NCBI RefSeq assembly: GCF_011007365.1
Contig: NZ_WFKM01000005.1
Location: 124,001 to 188,000, forward strand
Direction of reading: 5' to 3'
DNA length: 64,000 nucleotides
Origin: Sphingobacterium sp. xlx-96
Lineage (GTDB): Bacteria > Bacteroidota > Bacteroidia > Sphingobacteriales > Sphingobacteriaceae
This document shows positions 9,069 through 17,914 of the stretch, in pieces (within the stretch, counting starts at the first letter, position 1; each line of letters starts with the position of its first letter). Made by a program: the position numbers and the translations under genes. The notes beneath the pieces were generated by a model, which worked only from the letters and a program-made list of their open reading frames with translations, was not told the DNA's origin and did not search any database.

Positions 9069-10202
9069 TTATTTAACGTTTACTCCTGGCACAGATTTCA
9101 ACAGGTTATAATACGCTACAGTAGAATGATGCAGCATAATCTGTGTTTTGTCCTTACTATAATCAAACCTCTCAAAATAGCCACTATCCGGATATAGGAC
9201 AACCTGTCTACCAGTACGGACGTATTCATTGCTATGGGCAAATTCGGGAATAACAAAATCGGGATAATATTTTTTAATCTGCTTGCCTGTAAACTGTCCT
9301 AAATATTTCTGATAGCGATCTACTGCTTTCTGAGATGGCCGGGTAATTTTTTTATACAGCGAATTGAAAAACAACCGTTTGAAGAAGCTTTGCTTTTTTA
9401 GTGTTGCCTGCAGGGCTGGAACGGGATTGACATCGGGCAGATCGGCTATCGTCTGCACCGTGAAAGGAGACTGGGGTACCCAATCTTCGGTATTGACCAC
9501 ATGTTGCGACCAGCCATCGCCAAAGGCATGTTCGTAATCATAAGCAAAATAAAGGTTCCCAGGTTTGGGACTAGCGCTGGTATAGACCTTGATGCGCATA
9601 TCCGCGGGCAACCTACCCGTCTTTTGCAACTGTAGCAGGTATGCACTCATAATGTAGGTGATGCCACCGCCTTGGCTATGACCAGAAAGAACATAATCCC
9701 GGATACCAGCTTGATAACAGGAGTCAATCTTAGGCAATATATCGCGCAACAGGAAAGCCGAGCTGAAAACATAACCTGCATGTACAGCGGCCTCCGGATG
9801 CTCAGCCAACGTATAGCTAAATTCAAAATCCTTCTCGATCTTCAATACACCTTTAGCAGGAATCTGGGCCGCAAATAAATTGGCCAACCAGCTCTCCCCT
9901 TCACGGGTAGAGCCTCTGGTACAGATCACAGCCACTTTTTTATCCATCAACCATAGCTGCCAATGGTTGACCAGTCCGATCTCTTCACTTTTATAAACGA
10001 GGTGCGAACGCGTTGGGACAGGGACAAATTTTGCTATCTGGGGACTTTCAGAAAACCGCGCATTGATAGACAATATCTCCGCAAATTCGGCTTTATCAAA
10101 TCCCGGCCGCAACACCTGTGCTACCCCGCTCCTATATAGTAATAAGGCGAAAAAGCAAACCAAAATGGTTTTTATAAAAGCTAATGATGTGATCTTGATC
10201 AT
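9069..10202 (-). CDS. Secreted lipase family (class 3-like) alpha/beta hydrolase
   Basis: I place the start at the ATG at 10202, giving 377 residues; the longer frame begins with TTG at 10226. The N-terminus is a signal peptide (hydrophobic FIKTILVCFFALLLY ending near GVAQ), so the product is exported. The nucleophile elbow GHSQGG appears in DYVLSGHSQGGGITYIMSAY at about residues 175-195, the hallmark of class 3 lipases. An Asp in NTEDWVPQSPF and a His near the C-terminus (HHSTVAYY) are candidates for the rest of the triad. It is likely to act on lipids or esters in the periplasm or outside the cell. The neighbouring nitroreductase and divergent MBL hydrolase give no clear pathway. Confidence 0.82.
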   Translation of the reverse strand: MIKITSLAFIKTILVCFFALLLYRSGVAQVLRPGFDKAEFAEILSINARFSESPQIAKFVPVPTRSHLVYKSEEIGLVNHWQLWLMDKKVAVICTRGSTREGESWLANLFAAQIPAKGVLKIEKDFEFSYTLAEHPEAAVHAGYVFSSAFLLRDILPKIDSCYQAGIRDYVLSGHSQGGGITYIMSAYLLQLQKTGRLPADMRIKVYTSASPKPGNLYFAYDYEHAFGDGWSQHVVNTEDWVPQSPFTVQTIADLPDVNPVPALQATLKKQSFFKRLFFNSLYKKITRPSQKAVDRYQKYLGQFTGKQIKKYYPDFVIPEFAHSNEYVRTGRQVVLYPDSGYFERFDYSKDKTQIMLHHSTVAYYNLLKSVPGVNVK

Positions 10203-10275
10203 GTGACGTCTGATAATAAGGGGCAATTTATGACTTTTAGATTAGAATATTTCGCATAACTTAGAGATACACTAT

Positions 10276-11388
10276 ATGATAAAGTTTTTAAAACGAAGTA
10301 TGCAGGTTATATTAGCCCTCCTGATAGTGCTCGTCTTGGTGACGCTGCTCTACATGCAACACGACAGATTTGGTGCAAAAGCCAGCGGCGCGCGCCTAGC
10401 TCTTATGCAAAGCAAGCCCAACTACAAAGAAGGAGCTTTTGACAACCTGGAACATACGCCAGCATTAGCCGAAGGCACCAGTTACTCGAAGATGCTTTCT
10501 GAGTTTTTCTTCGCAAAAAAGGTAAGAAATATACCTAAGGCATTAATACCGGTCGAAAAACACGATCTCTATAAACTTCCGATCGACAGCAATCTCTATG
10601 TGTGGTTTGGACACTCCTCGTACTACATACAATTGGATGGCAAAAGGATATTGGTAGACCCGGTATTTAGCAAGTATGCCACACCGGTAAGGGTTTCTGT
10701 ACGTGCTTTTGACAGCGAATACGATTATCAGGTGGAGGATATGCCGGATATCGACCTCTTATTCATCACGCATGACCACTGGGACCACCTAGACTATAAC
10801 ACCTTCATGAAGCTCAAAGGGAAAGTCAAACATATCGTAACTGGACTTGGTGTCGGGGCTCATCTAGAACAATGGGGCTACCCTGCCGGCCAGATCACCG
10901 AACTATACTGGGGAGATAGCACACAGGTCGATGGTTTTCAGGTTAATTCAACAACGGCACGACACTTTTCGGGACGTACTTTCAAACGAAATACAACGCT
11001 ATGGTCTTCATTCGTCCTTACTGGCTCAAAAAAAATATTTATCGGTGGCGATAGCGGATATGGCAAACACTTCAAAGAAATAGGCTCAATTCATGGCCCT
11101 TTTGATTTTGCGATACTCGAAAATGGTCAGTACAACGCAATGTGGAAATATATCCATATGATGCCTGAAGAAGTGGTCGATGCGACAAAAGATCTACAAT
11201 CAAAATATTTGATTCCGGTGCATTCGGCAAAGTTTCCCCTCGCCAACCATGCCTGGGATGAACCACTGATACGCGTCAGCAAGGCCGCCAAAGAGCAAAA
11301 CATCGATATCATCACGCCAAAAATAGGCCAGGTTGTATATTTAGATCAGTTTGCCCCATCCTCCGCTTGGTGGCAGGCACTAGACTAG
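10276..11388 (+). CDS. MBL-fold metal-dependent hydrolase (NAPE-PLD/UlaG-like)
   Basis: The 370-residue protein has an N-terminal membrane anchor (residues 9-27) and then a metallo-beta-lactamase fold. LYVWFGHSSYYIQLDGKRILVDPVF is the usual first strand pair (seen in two segments), FITHDHWDHLDY is the HxHxDH metal motif at about 163-174, ARHFSGRTF carries the next metal His, and IGGDSGYG supplies the bridging Asp. PVHSAKFPLANHAWDEP near the C-terminus supplies the last His. This layout fits the NAPE-phospholipase D-like or UlaG-like branch, often called outer-membrane protein RomA-like. A role in lipid turnover is possible given the divergent lipase 73 bp away, but that is inference. Confidence 0.85.
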   Translation: MIKFLKRSMQVILALLIVLVLVTLLYMQHDRFGAKASGARLALMQSKPNYKEGAFDNLEHTPALAEGTSYSKMLSEFFFAKKVRNIPKALIPVEKHDLYKLPIDSNLYVWFGHSSYYIQLDGKRILVDPVFSKYATPVRVSVRAFDSEYDYQVEDMPDIDLLFITHDHWDHLDYNTFMKLKGKVKHIVTGLGVGAHLEQWGYPAGQITELYWGDSTQVDGFQVNSTTARHFSGRTFKRNTTLWSSFVLTGSKKIFIGGDSGYGKHFKEIGSIHGPFDFAILENGQYNAMWKYIHMMPEEVVDATKDLQSKYLIPVHSAKFPLANHAWDEPLIRVSKAAKEQNIDIITPKIGQVVYLDQFAPSSAWWQALD

Positions 11389-11481
11389 CAAACATATTTT
11401 TTATTTTATTAATCTACATTAAGTTCTATCAAAAAAACTTCTACGAACTTTGTAGTACATAAACAGAAAAAGAAATAAGAC

Positions 11482-12072
11482 ATGAAAACTCTATTAAACG
11501 TATTTATTGCATTTGTCCTTTTTACGAACATGGGCTTTGCTCAGGTAGGCTGGACGATAGATCCTGCACACACAAACGCTAGATTTGAGGTCAAGCACTT
11601 AGGTATCGCGATTGTAGATGGCGCATTCACCAAACTGGAAGGCTCTGTAGAGACTGCTAACGCAACAGATTTTAACAAAGCAAAGGTAAATTTTACTATC
11701 GATGTCAACAGCATTGACACCCGTGTGGAAATGCGTGATAATCATCTAAAAAGTGATGATTTTTTCAATGCAGAAAAATACCCTAGCATGAAACTGACCA
11801 ACGCTACCTTAAAAAAAGCCAAAAACAACAGTTTTATACTGACTGGAGACCTAACCATCCGTGATGTCACCAAATCGGTTGTTTTTAAGGTAACACAAAA
11901 TGGGGGCATCATTACAGATCCTTGGGGAAAAACCCGTGCAGGATTTACGGCAACAACAGCTATCAACCGATTTGACTACAATATAAAATACAACGATAAA
12001 CTACCTACTGGTGTAGACGCCGTGGCTCCAACCGTAGAAATTATCGTTCATGTAGAAGTTGTGAAAAATTAG
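11482..12072 (+). CDS. YceI family secreted lipocalin-like protein
   Basis: The 196-residue protein has a signal peptide (residues 1-20, ending GFAQ) followed by GWTIDPAHTNARFEVKHLGI, the classic YceI opening. The remainder forms the eight-stranded lipocalin-like barrel (VDVNSIDTR, MRDNHLKSDDFFNAEKYP, LTIRDVTKSVVF). YceI proteins bind polyisoprenoids or other amphiphiles in the periplasm; the physiological role is poorly defined. It is followed by a strong inverted repeat, so it is probably a single-gene transcript. Confidence 0.95.
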   Translation: MKTLLNVFIAFVLFTNMGFAQVGWTIDPAHTNARFEVKHLGIAIVDGAFTKLEGSVETANATDFNKAKVNFTIDVNSIDTRVEMRDNHLKSDDFFNAEKYPSMKLTNATLKKAKNNSFILTGDLTIRDVTKSVVFKVTQNGGIITDPWGKTRAGFTATTAINRFDYNIKYNDKLPTGVDAVAPTVEIIVHVEVVKN

Positions 12073-12107
12073 TCAAACCTTACTCAAAGCACAACAGGTG
12101 CTACATT

Positions 12108-12156
12108 ATAATTGCCTTTAAATGCATCTTACAATATTGCATTTAAAGGCAATTAT
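12108..12156. terminator. 19-bp perfect inverted repeat after yceI
   Basis: Left arm 12108-12126 and right arm 12138-12156 are perfect complements (ataattgcctttaaatgca) around an 11-base loop. The element lies 36 bp after the yceI stop and 50 bp before the AraC-type start at 12206. It probably ends the yceI transcript. It lacks a clean T-run, so it could also act as an operator for the downstream regulator. Confidence 0.6.
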
Positions 12157-12205
12157 CGTTAAGTTTATACGCGAAAAACAAACGAAACAAAAAGAATTAG
12201 CGCAA

Positions 12206-12763
12206 ATGGAATTAGCGGTCAAGAATATGGTCTGCAAACGGTGTGTATCGGCAGTAGAGGACATCCTCAATCGATTGGAGGTACCTTTTTCGAGTGTACA
12301 ACTGGGCACGATACAATTGGCAGACCCTATAGCGGTGGGTAAGGTAAAACAGATCGGAGCGGAACTGGAAAAAATTGGTTTTGAGCTGATCGATGATCCG
12401 AAAGACAATCTAACCAAGGAAGTGAAGACCTTGCTAATTGAACTCGTAAACGCTGAAGATGCAGAAGCGATTAAACTATCGGTCTATCTCAGTGAAAAGC
12501 TGGGCATAAACTACCATACAATCAGTTCGATATTCTCTCAACAAGAGGGTACCACCATCGAGAAATACCATATTCAGTTAAAAATTGAGAAGGCGAAAGA
12601 ACTACTATCGTACAATGAGCTATCGTTAAAAGAAATCGCCTACGTACTTAACTATAGTAGTGTAGCGCACTTGAGCAAACAGTTTAAAGAGATAGCTGGC
12701 GTATCGGCCACTACATTCAGAAATCAGAAAAACATAGACAGAAAATACTTGGATCAGCTGTAG
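12206..12763 (+). CDS. HMA-like domain fused to AraC-family helix-turn-helix regulator
   Basis: I choose the ATG at 12206 (185 residues). The in-frame ATG at 12122 falls inside the inverted repeat and its extra 28 residues look like non-coding sequence. Residues 1-65 read as a heavy-metal-associated fold with the metal motif MVCKRC at positions 8-13, SAVEDILNRL on helix 1 and KIGFELIDD at the end. Residues 80-180 are a C-terminal AraC-type HTH pair (LSLKEIAYVLNYSSVAHLSKQFKEIAG). It has no large ligand domain, so the HMA part may be the sensor, for example of copper or another thiophilic metal. That is inference. It is 8 bp upstream of the FUSC gene and probably heads that operon. Confidence 0.82.
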   Translation: MELAVKNMVCKRCVSAVEDILNRLEVPFSSVQLGTIQLADPIAVGKVKQIGAELEKIGFELIDDPKDNLTKEVKTLLIELVNAEDAEAIKLSVYLSEKLGINYHTISSIFSQQEGTTIEKYHIQLKIEKAKELLSYNELSLKEIAYVLNYSSVAHLSKQFKEIAGVSATTFRNQKNIDRKYLDQL

Positions 12764-12771
12764 CAAGCAAC

Positions 12772-14961
12772 ATGAGAAAAACAGAAGAGATAACCAGTTT
12801 TTTTTATAGCCAATACTTTGCGGAAGGCTTAAGGATTACTATTGGCACCATAATACCTGTCGTGATATGTGCGTTCTTTGGCGAATTCAAGACGGGCACG
12901 CTTATTTCTTTAGGTGCACTGATAGTCGGATTATCAGACACGCCCGGTGCGCCAAGACACCGTAGATTTGGGATGGTCTACTGTACCTTGCTCGGAATAA
13001 TAACGATCTTTATCACGGCTCTCTTCAACAGCTCTTTACCATTGATGACGATCACCATCGCAATATTTGCGTTCTTATTTTCTATGCTTGCCGTATTTAA
13101 TGCGAGAGCCGCTACGATAGGTACGATGTGCCTGTTGGTCATGTTGATCAACATTGATGATGTGTACACGCTCAAACAAGAATTCACCTATCTTTTGTAT
13201 TTTTTGATCGGCGCTGTATGGTACATGATCATCAGCTTTTCAATCATGCAGGTGCGTCCATATCGATTGGCGCAGCAGGAGCTCTCTGAAACGATCTTGC
13301 AGGTGGCAGAATATTTACGCCTAAAAGCTAATTTTTATGATACCAGTATCGACGTAGATGACAACTATATCAAGCTAATCGAAAGTCAGATCGCCGTTAA
13401 TGCCCATCAGGAAAACGTACGGGACATCCTCTTCCGTAGTAAACGATCTATCAAAGATACCACAAAAGAAGGCCGCTTTTTGTCACTAATATTTAATGAT
13501 ATTAACGACCTCTTCGAGCAGAGTATGACCACCCATTATGACTATGATAAGGTAAGGATAAACTATGGCCCCTCCGGGATCTTGGAAAAAATAAAAGATG
13601 TAATCGTTAAAGCGACACATGAATTAGACAATATTGCCTATAAAATCAATGCCAACAAAATTCCCAAGCCGATACATGACCTGGAAGCCGAAATCGATAA
13701 ATTACGTATAGCGGTAGATAGATACGATAAAACCTCTGAACAAAGTGTAATTCCGTTAAAGAAAGTCCTGATAAACATCAGGACGATTACCAAACATATC
13801 CGGGATATATACAACTATGGACAATTTAAGTCTGTCAATGTAGAGAAAGAAGAAATACAGCATAGCCGTAAATTTCTCCGTAACGAAGCCCTTAATTGGG
13901 AAAAATTCAGAGACAACCTCAGTATAAACTCCAGTATTTTCAGGCATGCATTAAGGATGTCCATTATGCTTGCAGGGACCTACCTGACCCTCAACTTACT
14001 GAATTACCCTGGATTTGGAACCTATTGGATATTACTTACAATATTGGTGATATTGAAGCCAGGTTTCGGGCTCACCAAGGAAAGAAATGTACAACGTCTC
14101 ATCGGTACAGTCATCGGCGGAATTATAGGCGGTATTATCCTCGCCACAGTTCCTGACCTGACAGCTCGTTTTGTGATACTGATCTTCTTCTTCTTGATCG
14201 CCTACAGTTTGTTCCGTGTCAATTACATTATGGCGGTTATTTTTATGACACCTTACGTACTGATCATGCTCAGCTTTACAGGTGTCAACACTATCGAGAT
14301 GGCTAAAGAACGTATATTAGACACCTTTATAGGTGGATCGCTTGCTTTTTTGTCGAGTTATATCGTTTTTCCAAACTGGGAGAGTTTTCAGATAAGGGCT
14401 AATATAAGGAGCTTGCTCATTGCCAACTACCATTATCTAGCACAGGCTATAAAGGTATTATCTGGGAACACGGAAGATGTAACCTCCTATAAATTGGCGC
14501 GTAAAGAAGTGTATATCGCTTCCGCTAATATGGGTTCAACCTTCCAGCGCTTACTCACTGAACCCAAATGGAGGCAGAATCTAACCAAAGAGGTCAACCG
14601 ATTTGTCATCCTCAACCACGTATTTTCCTCCTACACAGCAACCCTCTTGACGCAACTTCATGATGCTGAAGACCATCATTTTAATAATGCACACTTGAGA
14701 CAGCTGTATAAAGCCTTGGGACATCTGGAGAAGACTATTAATTATGTCAGCGAACAGGATGATACAGCATTCGAACCCGTGCAGGGTGTAGAAAAACTGG
14801 ATACGGATGAAACGGAAAGTGATGATGGTCGGTTAATCACGGAACAACTGCAATTTTTGATCAAAATATCGGCTGATATACAAAAAATAACGACCGACTT
14901 TACGGGGAAAAGCGAAATTATCGAAAAAACTAAACTAAAGATAAATGGAGAGCGTCTATGA
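12772..14961 (+). CDS. FUSC family inner-membrane protein (YccS/YhfK-like)
   Basis: The 729-residue protein has two clusters of transmembrane helices, about 20-150 and about 395-530, separated by a long helical cytoplasmic region. A soluble C-terminal tail is rich in acidic residues. This is the FUSC (fusaric-acid-resistance-protein-like) architecture of YccS. Residues such as LGALIVGLSDTPGAPRHRR near 45-63 match the family start. The exact transport role of YccS-type proteins is unsettled; aromatic acid or envelope-stress efflux has been proposed for relatives. It is 8 bp after the HMA/AraC gene and its last 17 bp overlap the ypdA-like gene, so these three are likely translationally coupled. 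Confidence 0.9.
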   Translation: MRKTEEITSFFYSQYFAEGLRITIGTIIPVVICAFFGEFKTGTLISLGALIVGLSDTPGAPRHRRFGMVYCTLLGIITIFITALFNSSLPLMTITIAIFAFLFSMLAVFNARAATIGTMCLLVMLINIDDVYTLKQEFTYLLYFLIGAVWYMIISFSIMQVRPYRLAQQELSETILQVAEYLRLKANFYDTSIDVDDNYIKLIESQIAVNAHQENVRDILFRSKRSIKDTTKEGRFLSLIFNDINDLFEQSMTTHYDYDKVRINYGPSGILEKIKDVIVKATHELDNIAYKINANKIPKPIHDLEAEIDKLRIAVDRYDKTSEQSVIPLKKVLINIRTITKHIRDIYNYGQFKSVNVEKEEIQHSRKFLRNEALNWEKFRDNLSINSSIFRHALRMSIMLAGTYLTLNLLNYPGFGTYWILLTILVILKPGFGLTKERNVQRLIGTVIGGIIGGIILATVPDLTARFVILIFFFLIAYSLFRVNYIMAVIFMTPYVLIMLSFTGVNTIEMAKERILDTFIGGSLAFLSSYIVFPNWESFQIRANIRSLLIANYHYLAQAIKVLSGNTEDVTSYKLARKEVYIASANMGSTFQRLLTEPKWRQNLTKEVNRFVILNHVFSSYTATLLTQLHDAEDHHFNNAHLRQLYKALGHLEKTINYVSEQDDTAFEPVQGVEKLDTDETESDDGRLITEQLQFLIKISADIQKITTDFTGKSEIIEKTKLKINGERL

Positions 14962-15919
14962 TGTCCTGATAATCGGGGCTGGCCCTATAGGTATTGCCTG
15001 TGGTATCGCAGCTAAAACAAACCACCTCGATTATATAATACTTGAAAAAGGGTGTCTGGTCAACTCGCTTTACCATTACCCCGTAAATATGACATTCTTT
15101 TCGACAGCAGAAAAGCTTGAAATAGGCAATATCCCGTTTGTTTCTATAAATCCTAAGCCAAAGCGGGCAGAGGCACTCGAATATTATAGAAGGGCAAATA
15201 CCCACTTCCAATTAAATACCCGGCTTTTTGAGGAGGTGATAGGCTATAGCAAAGAGGGAGATTTATTCAAAGTAGAGTCTGAAAAAGGATTCTATATAAC
15301 GAAACATATTATTGTAGCTACAGGCTTCTATGATATTCCAATGTACTTGAACATCCCTGGTGAAGAACTGTCCAAAGTAAGCCATTATTATAATGATCCG
15401 CACTACTATGCCGATCAAAATATTATTGTTGTGGGTGCCAGCAACTCCGCTATCGATGCCGCTCTGGAAGTGTATAGAAAAGGAGCAAACGTAACTCTGG
15501 TGATACGTGGCAATGAAATCAGTCCAAGGGTAAAATATTGGGTCAAGCCAGACATTGAAAATCGTATAGCAGCAGGAGAGATCAAGGCCTACTACAATAG
15601 TGTACTAACTAAAATTGAACCCGACAGTGTGCATATAGCCACCAAAAATGGAGAGGAAATTATCGACAATGATTTTGTAATAGCCCTTACCGGGTACCGT
15701 CCAAATTTTGACTTTTTAAGATCATTGAATATAGAGATCTCCACAGAATCACCCATGATCCCAAATCACAATCTAGACACGATGGAAACCAATATCAACG
15801 GAATCTATCTTGCAGGGGTGGTTTGTGGCGGATTGAATACCCATCTCTGGTTTATCGAAAACTCGAGAATACATGCCGATCAGATAATTAAGGCGATTAT
15901 TTCAAAAGCTACGCTTTAA
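14945..15919 (+). CDS. ypdA: YpdA-type putative bacillithiol disulfide reductase
   Basis: The 324-residue flavoprotein has an N-terminal FAD Rossmann motif (LIIGAGPIGIACGIAA, residues 8-23) and a second NAD(P)H motif (IIVVGASNSAIDAALE, about 161-176). The YpdA signature YHYPVNMTFFSTAEKLEIG is present. There is no CxxC redox pair, as expected for YpdA and unlike thioredoxin reductase. In Firmicutes, YpdA reduces oxidised bacillithiol, and many Bacteroidota make bacillithiol. Its start lies inside the end of the FUSC gene in another frame (17-bp overlap). It converges with a TetR gene, sharing 11 bp at the ends. Bacillithiol use here is inferred from family membership. Confidence 0.85.
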   Translation: MESVYDVLIIGAGPIGIACGIAAKTNHLDYIILEKGCLVNSLYHYPVNMTFFSTAEKLEIGNIPFVSINPKPKRAEALEYYRRANTHFQLNTRLFEEVIGYSKEGDLFKVESEKGFYITKHIIVATGFYDIPMYLNIPGEELSKVSHYYNDPHYYADQNIIVVGASNSAIDAALEVYRKGANVTLVIRGNEISPRVKYWVKPDIENRIAAGEIKAYYNSVLTKIEPDSVHIATKNGEEIIDNDFVIALTGYRPNFDFLRSLNIEISTESPMIPNHNLDTMETNINGIYLAGVVCGGLNTHLWFIENSRIHADQIIKAIISKATL

Positions 15920-16517
15920 GCCCCCTTATAAAAATAGCTGCCATCTTTTTCTGCATGACAAGGATGGCATCAAACTCTTCTTTATTAGGGATAAAACTGC
16001 TTTTCAAATCCTTGACAACTACCAAACGCATCCCCATAGAGGAAAACAAGAATATTTTAGAGATCTCTGCCAGATCGACATCCATCAACTCTCCACGCTC
16101 TACCCCTTTACGGAATACATTCTGAATGACTTCTCTTTGGTTTTCGAAAGAATCGACAAGCAGCTGATCCAGTTCTGAAGAAAGATCTTTACGCATCAAA
16201 ACCGTATATTCGAGGATGTAATAATATTTTTTGACAAATTCCATCCGTTTCTCCAGTACGATAACAATGGCTTCAGAAACAGAGTTTATATTTTTGATAG
16301 ATGCTGCAATATCCTCTTCCAGTTCTTCTACTACATGCTCAAGAACAGCAGCGTACAGACTATTTTTATCCGGAAAATAGTAATATAGAAGGGCCTTTGA
16401 AAAGGATAGATCCTTAGCTATTTCTGCCATTGTGGTCTTCCCCATACCATAATGGGCAAATCTTCGTTTGGCGGTCTCTAAAATCTTTAATCGCTTTTCA
16501 TCAGCATTTTTCGGCAT
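15909..16517 (-). CDS. TetR/AcrR family transcriptional regulator
   Basis: The 202-residue protein has the TetR N-terminal HTH at about 10-55: ILETAKRRFAHYGMGKTTMAEIA, then LSFSKALLYYYFPDKNSLYAAV, with the typical YYFxxKxxL recognition-helix end. The C-terminal ligand domain is helical and unrecognised. The gene faces murB across a 118-bp gap and converges on the ypdA-like gene with an 11-bp overlap of coding ends. Control of its own gene is expected; control of the FUSC-ypdA operon is possible but the operator is not visible. Confidence 0.93.
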   Translation of the reverse strand: MPKNADEKRLKILETAKRRFAHYGMGKTTMAEIAKDLSFSKALLYYYFPDKNSLYAAVLEHVVEELEEDIAASIKNINSVSEAIVIVLEKRMEFVKKYYYILEYTVLMRKDLSSELDQLLVDSFENQREVIQNVFRKGVERGELMDVDLAEISKIFLFSSMGMRLVVVKDLKSSFIPNKEEFDAILVMQKKMAAIFIRGLKA

Positions 16518-16635
16518 ATTGAAATAAAATAAGATTGTTTAATAATTCGCTTTATTGCTATCTTTACGCAACAAAACAATTTAAAGGTAATACTTTAATT
16601 TGAATTTTTAAAAGCAAAGGTCAAATCGATACTAA

Positions 16636-17646
16636 GTGGACGTATTAAGCAATATCTCTTTAAAAAATCTAAACACTTTTGGTGTACCAGCTTTAGCCAG
16701 ACAACTCGTAGAGGTACAGGATGAGAAGGTCCTTGTAGACTTATATCGTAAAGGATATTTTCAACGAAAGTTCTTTGTCCTGGGAGGAGGTAGTAATGTC
16801 TTGTTTACCCAAGATTTTGAAGGAACCATTATCAAAATATCGAACAAAGGCATTCAGCATTTCATAGAAGGGTCACACATATTTGTCACAGCAGCAGGGG
16901 GAGAAATATGGAACACACTGGTTTGGTACTGCATCGACCATGGCTTTGCTGGCTTGGAAAACATGGCGCTCATTCCAGGTACAGTAGGAGCATCCCCAAT
17001 TCAGAATATAGGAGCTTACGGCGCAGAGCTCATGCATATATTCTACAGTTGCAGAGCTTTTGATACACGCACTGGAGAGTTTAGAACATTTTCCAATAAA
17101 GAGTGTTCTTTTACGTACCGAGATAGTATATTCAAAAGCAAACATAAAGGCCGATACATTATACTATCGGTCACGTACAAACTGCACCTTCATGCCAACA
17201 TAAACACCAGTTATGGCGCAATAGAATCTGAACTAGCGAAAAGAGGGATCTCAAATCCTAACATAAAGGATGTTGCGGAAGTTGTCTCCCATATTCGTGT
17301 TGAAAAACTACCTGATCCATCTACCGTGGGAAATGCAGGAAGTTTTTTTAAAAACCCGATCATCTCCAATACTCAACTGGCCGAATTGAAAAAGAATCAT
17401 CCAGATATCGTATACTATTCCCTTGATAACGAGGAGTCCAAAATAGCTGCAGGATGGCTTATTGAACAAACAGGATGGAAAGGAAAAGAGATCGGTGAAG
17501 TAGCCATCTGGAAGAATCAAGCCTTGGTCATTACCAACAAAGGGCGAGCTACAGGAATTGAAATACTTGAAGTCTCTTCACAGATTATTAATACTGTCTA
17601 TCAAAAATTTGGCATAAAACTCGAAAGAGAAGTAAATATTTTATAG
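16636..17646 (+). CDS. murB: UDP-N-acetylmuramate dehydrogenase MurB
   Basis: The 336-residue enzyme starts with GTG. It makes UDP-MurNAc in peptidoglycan synthesis using FAD and NADPH. The FAD-domain motif GGGSNVLF is at about 51-58, and IPGTVGASPIQNIGAYG at about 115-131. Catalytic residues are visible: the Arg of FTYRDSIFK, the Ser of NAGSFFKNP (proton donor to the enol), and the Glu of LEREVNIL near the C-terminus. Length and motifs match type I (E. coli-like) MurB. It is a single gene here, with TetR divergent upstream and a 268-bp gap downstream. Confidence 0.97.
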   Translation: MDVLSNISLKNLNTFGVPALARQLVEVQDEKVLVDLYRKGYFQRKFFVLGGGSNVLFTQDFEGTIIKISNKGIQHFIEGSHIFVTAAGGEIWNTLVWYCIDHGFAGLENMALIPGTVGASPIQNIGAYGAELMHIFYSCRAFDTRTGEFRTFSNKECSFTYRDSIFKSKHKGRYIILSVTYKLHLHANINTSYGAIESELAKRGISNPNIKDVAEVVSHIRVEKLPDPSTVGNAGSFFKNPIISNTQLAELKKNHPDIVYYSLDNEESKIAAGWLIEQTGWKGKEIGEVAIWKNQALVITNKGRATGIEILEVSSQIINTVYQKFGIKLEREVNIL

Positions 17647-17914
17647 AAAGTTTTCCACATTTCTTAAAAACTTCCTGGAGACTAAAAACGTTAATCTTTG
17701 TTAAACCTGTCGCCAGACTGGTTTTGCTATTAAATTTATCTACTCATAACAAAAATTTAATCTTTATCGATAAAAACTAGCACAGTCTTTGTTCATTATT
17801 ACTTGAAAAACAAGTGAGGTATAAACTAATTAGAGATCGGTATATTTTCTGTACCTAGAGAGGGCCGTAGTTTATTTAAAAGCAAAGTAATGTAGAACAA
17901 ATAAAACCAACGCT
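17647..17914 (+). other. 268-bp non-coding gap before the ECF sigma gene
   Basis: No open frame, tRNA or strong hairpin is seen in this AT-rich gap. A sequence resembling a bacterial -7/-33 pair lies near 17775-17800 (agtctttg), but it departs from TAnnTTTG at two positions. The gap is long for this compact region, so a long leader or a small RNA is possible but not supported. Confidence 0.3.

Noticed and set aside
12122..12205. Earlier start for the HMA-AraC gene at 12122
   Set aside because: The added 28 codons lie in the inverted repeat and read as low-complexity; the HMA fold begins at the 12206 ATG.
17648..17656. A DnaA-box-like ttttccaca after murB
   Set aside because: Only one copy and no dnaA, dnaN or AT-rich unwinding region; a chance match is likely.
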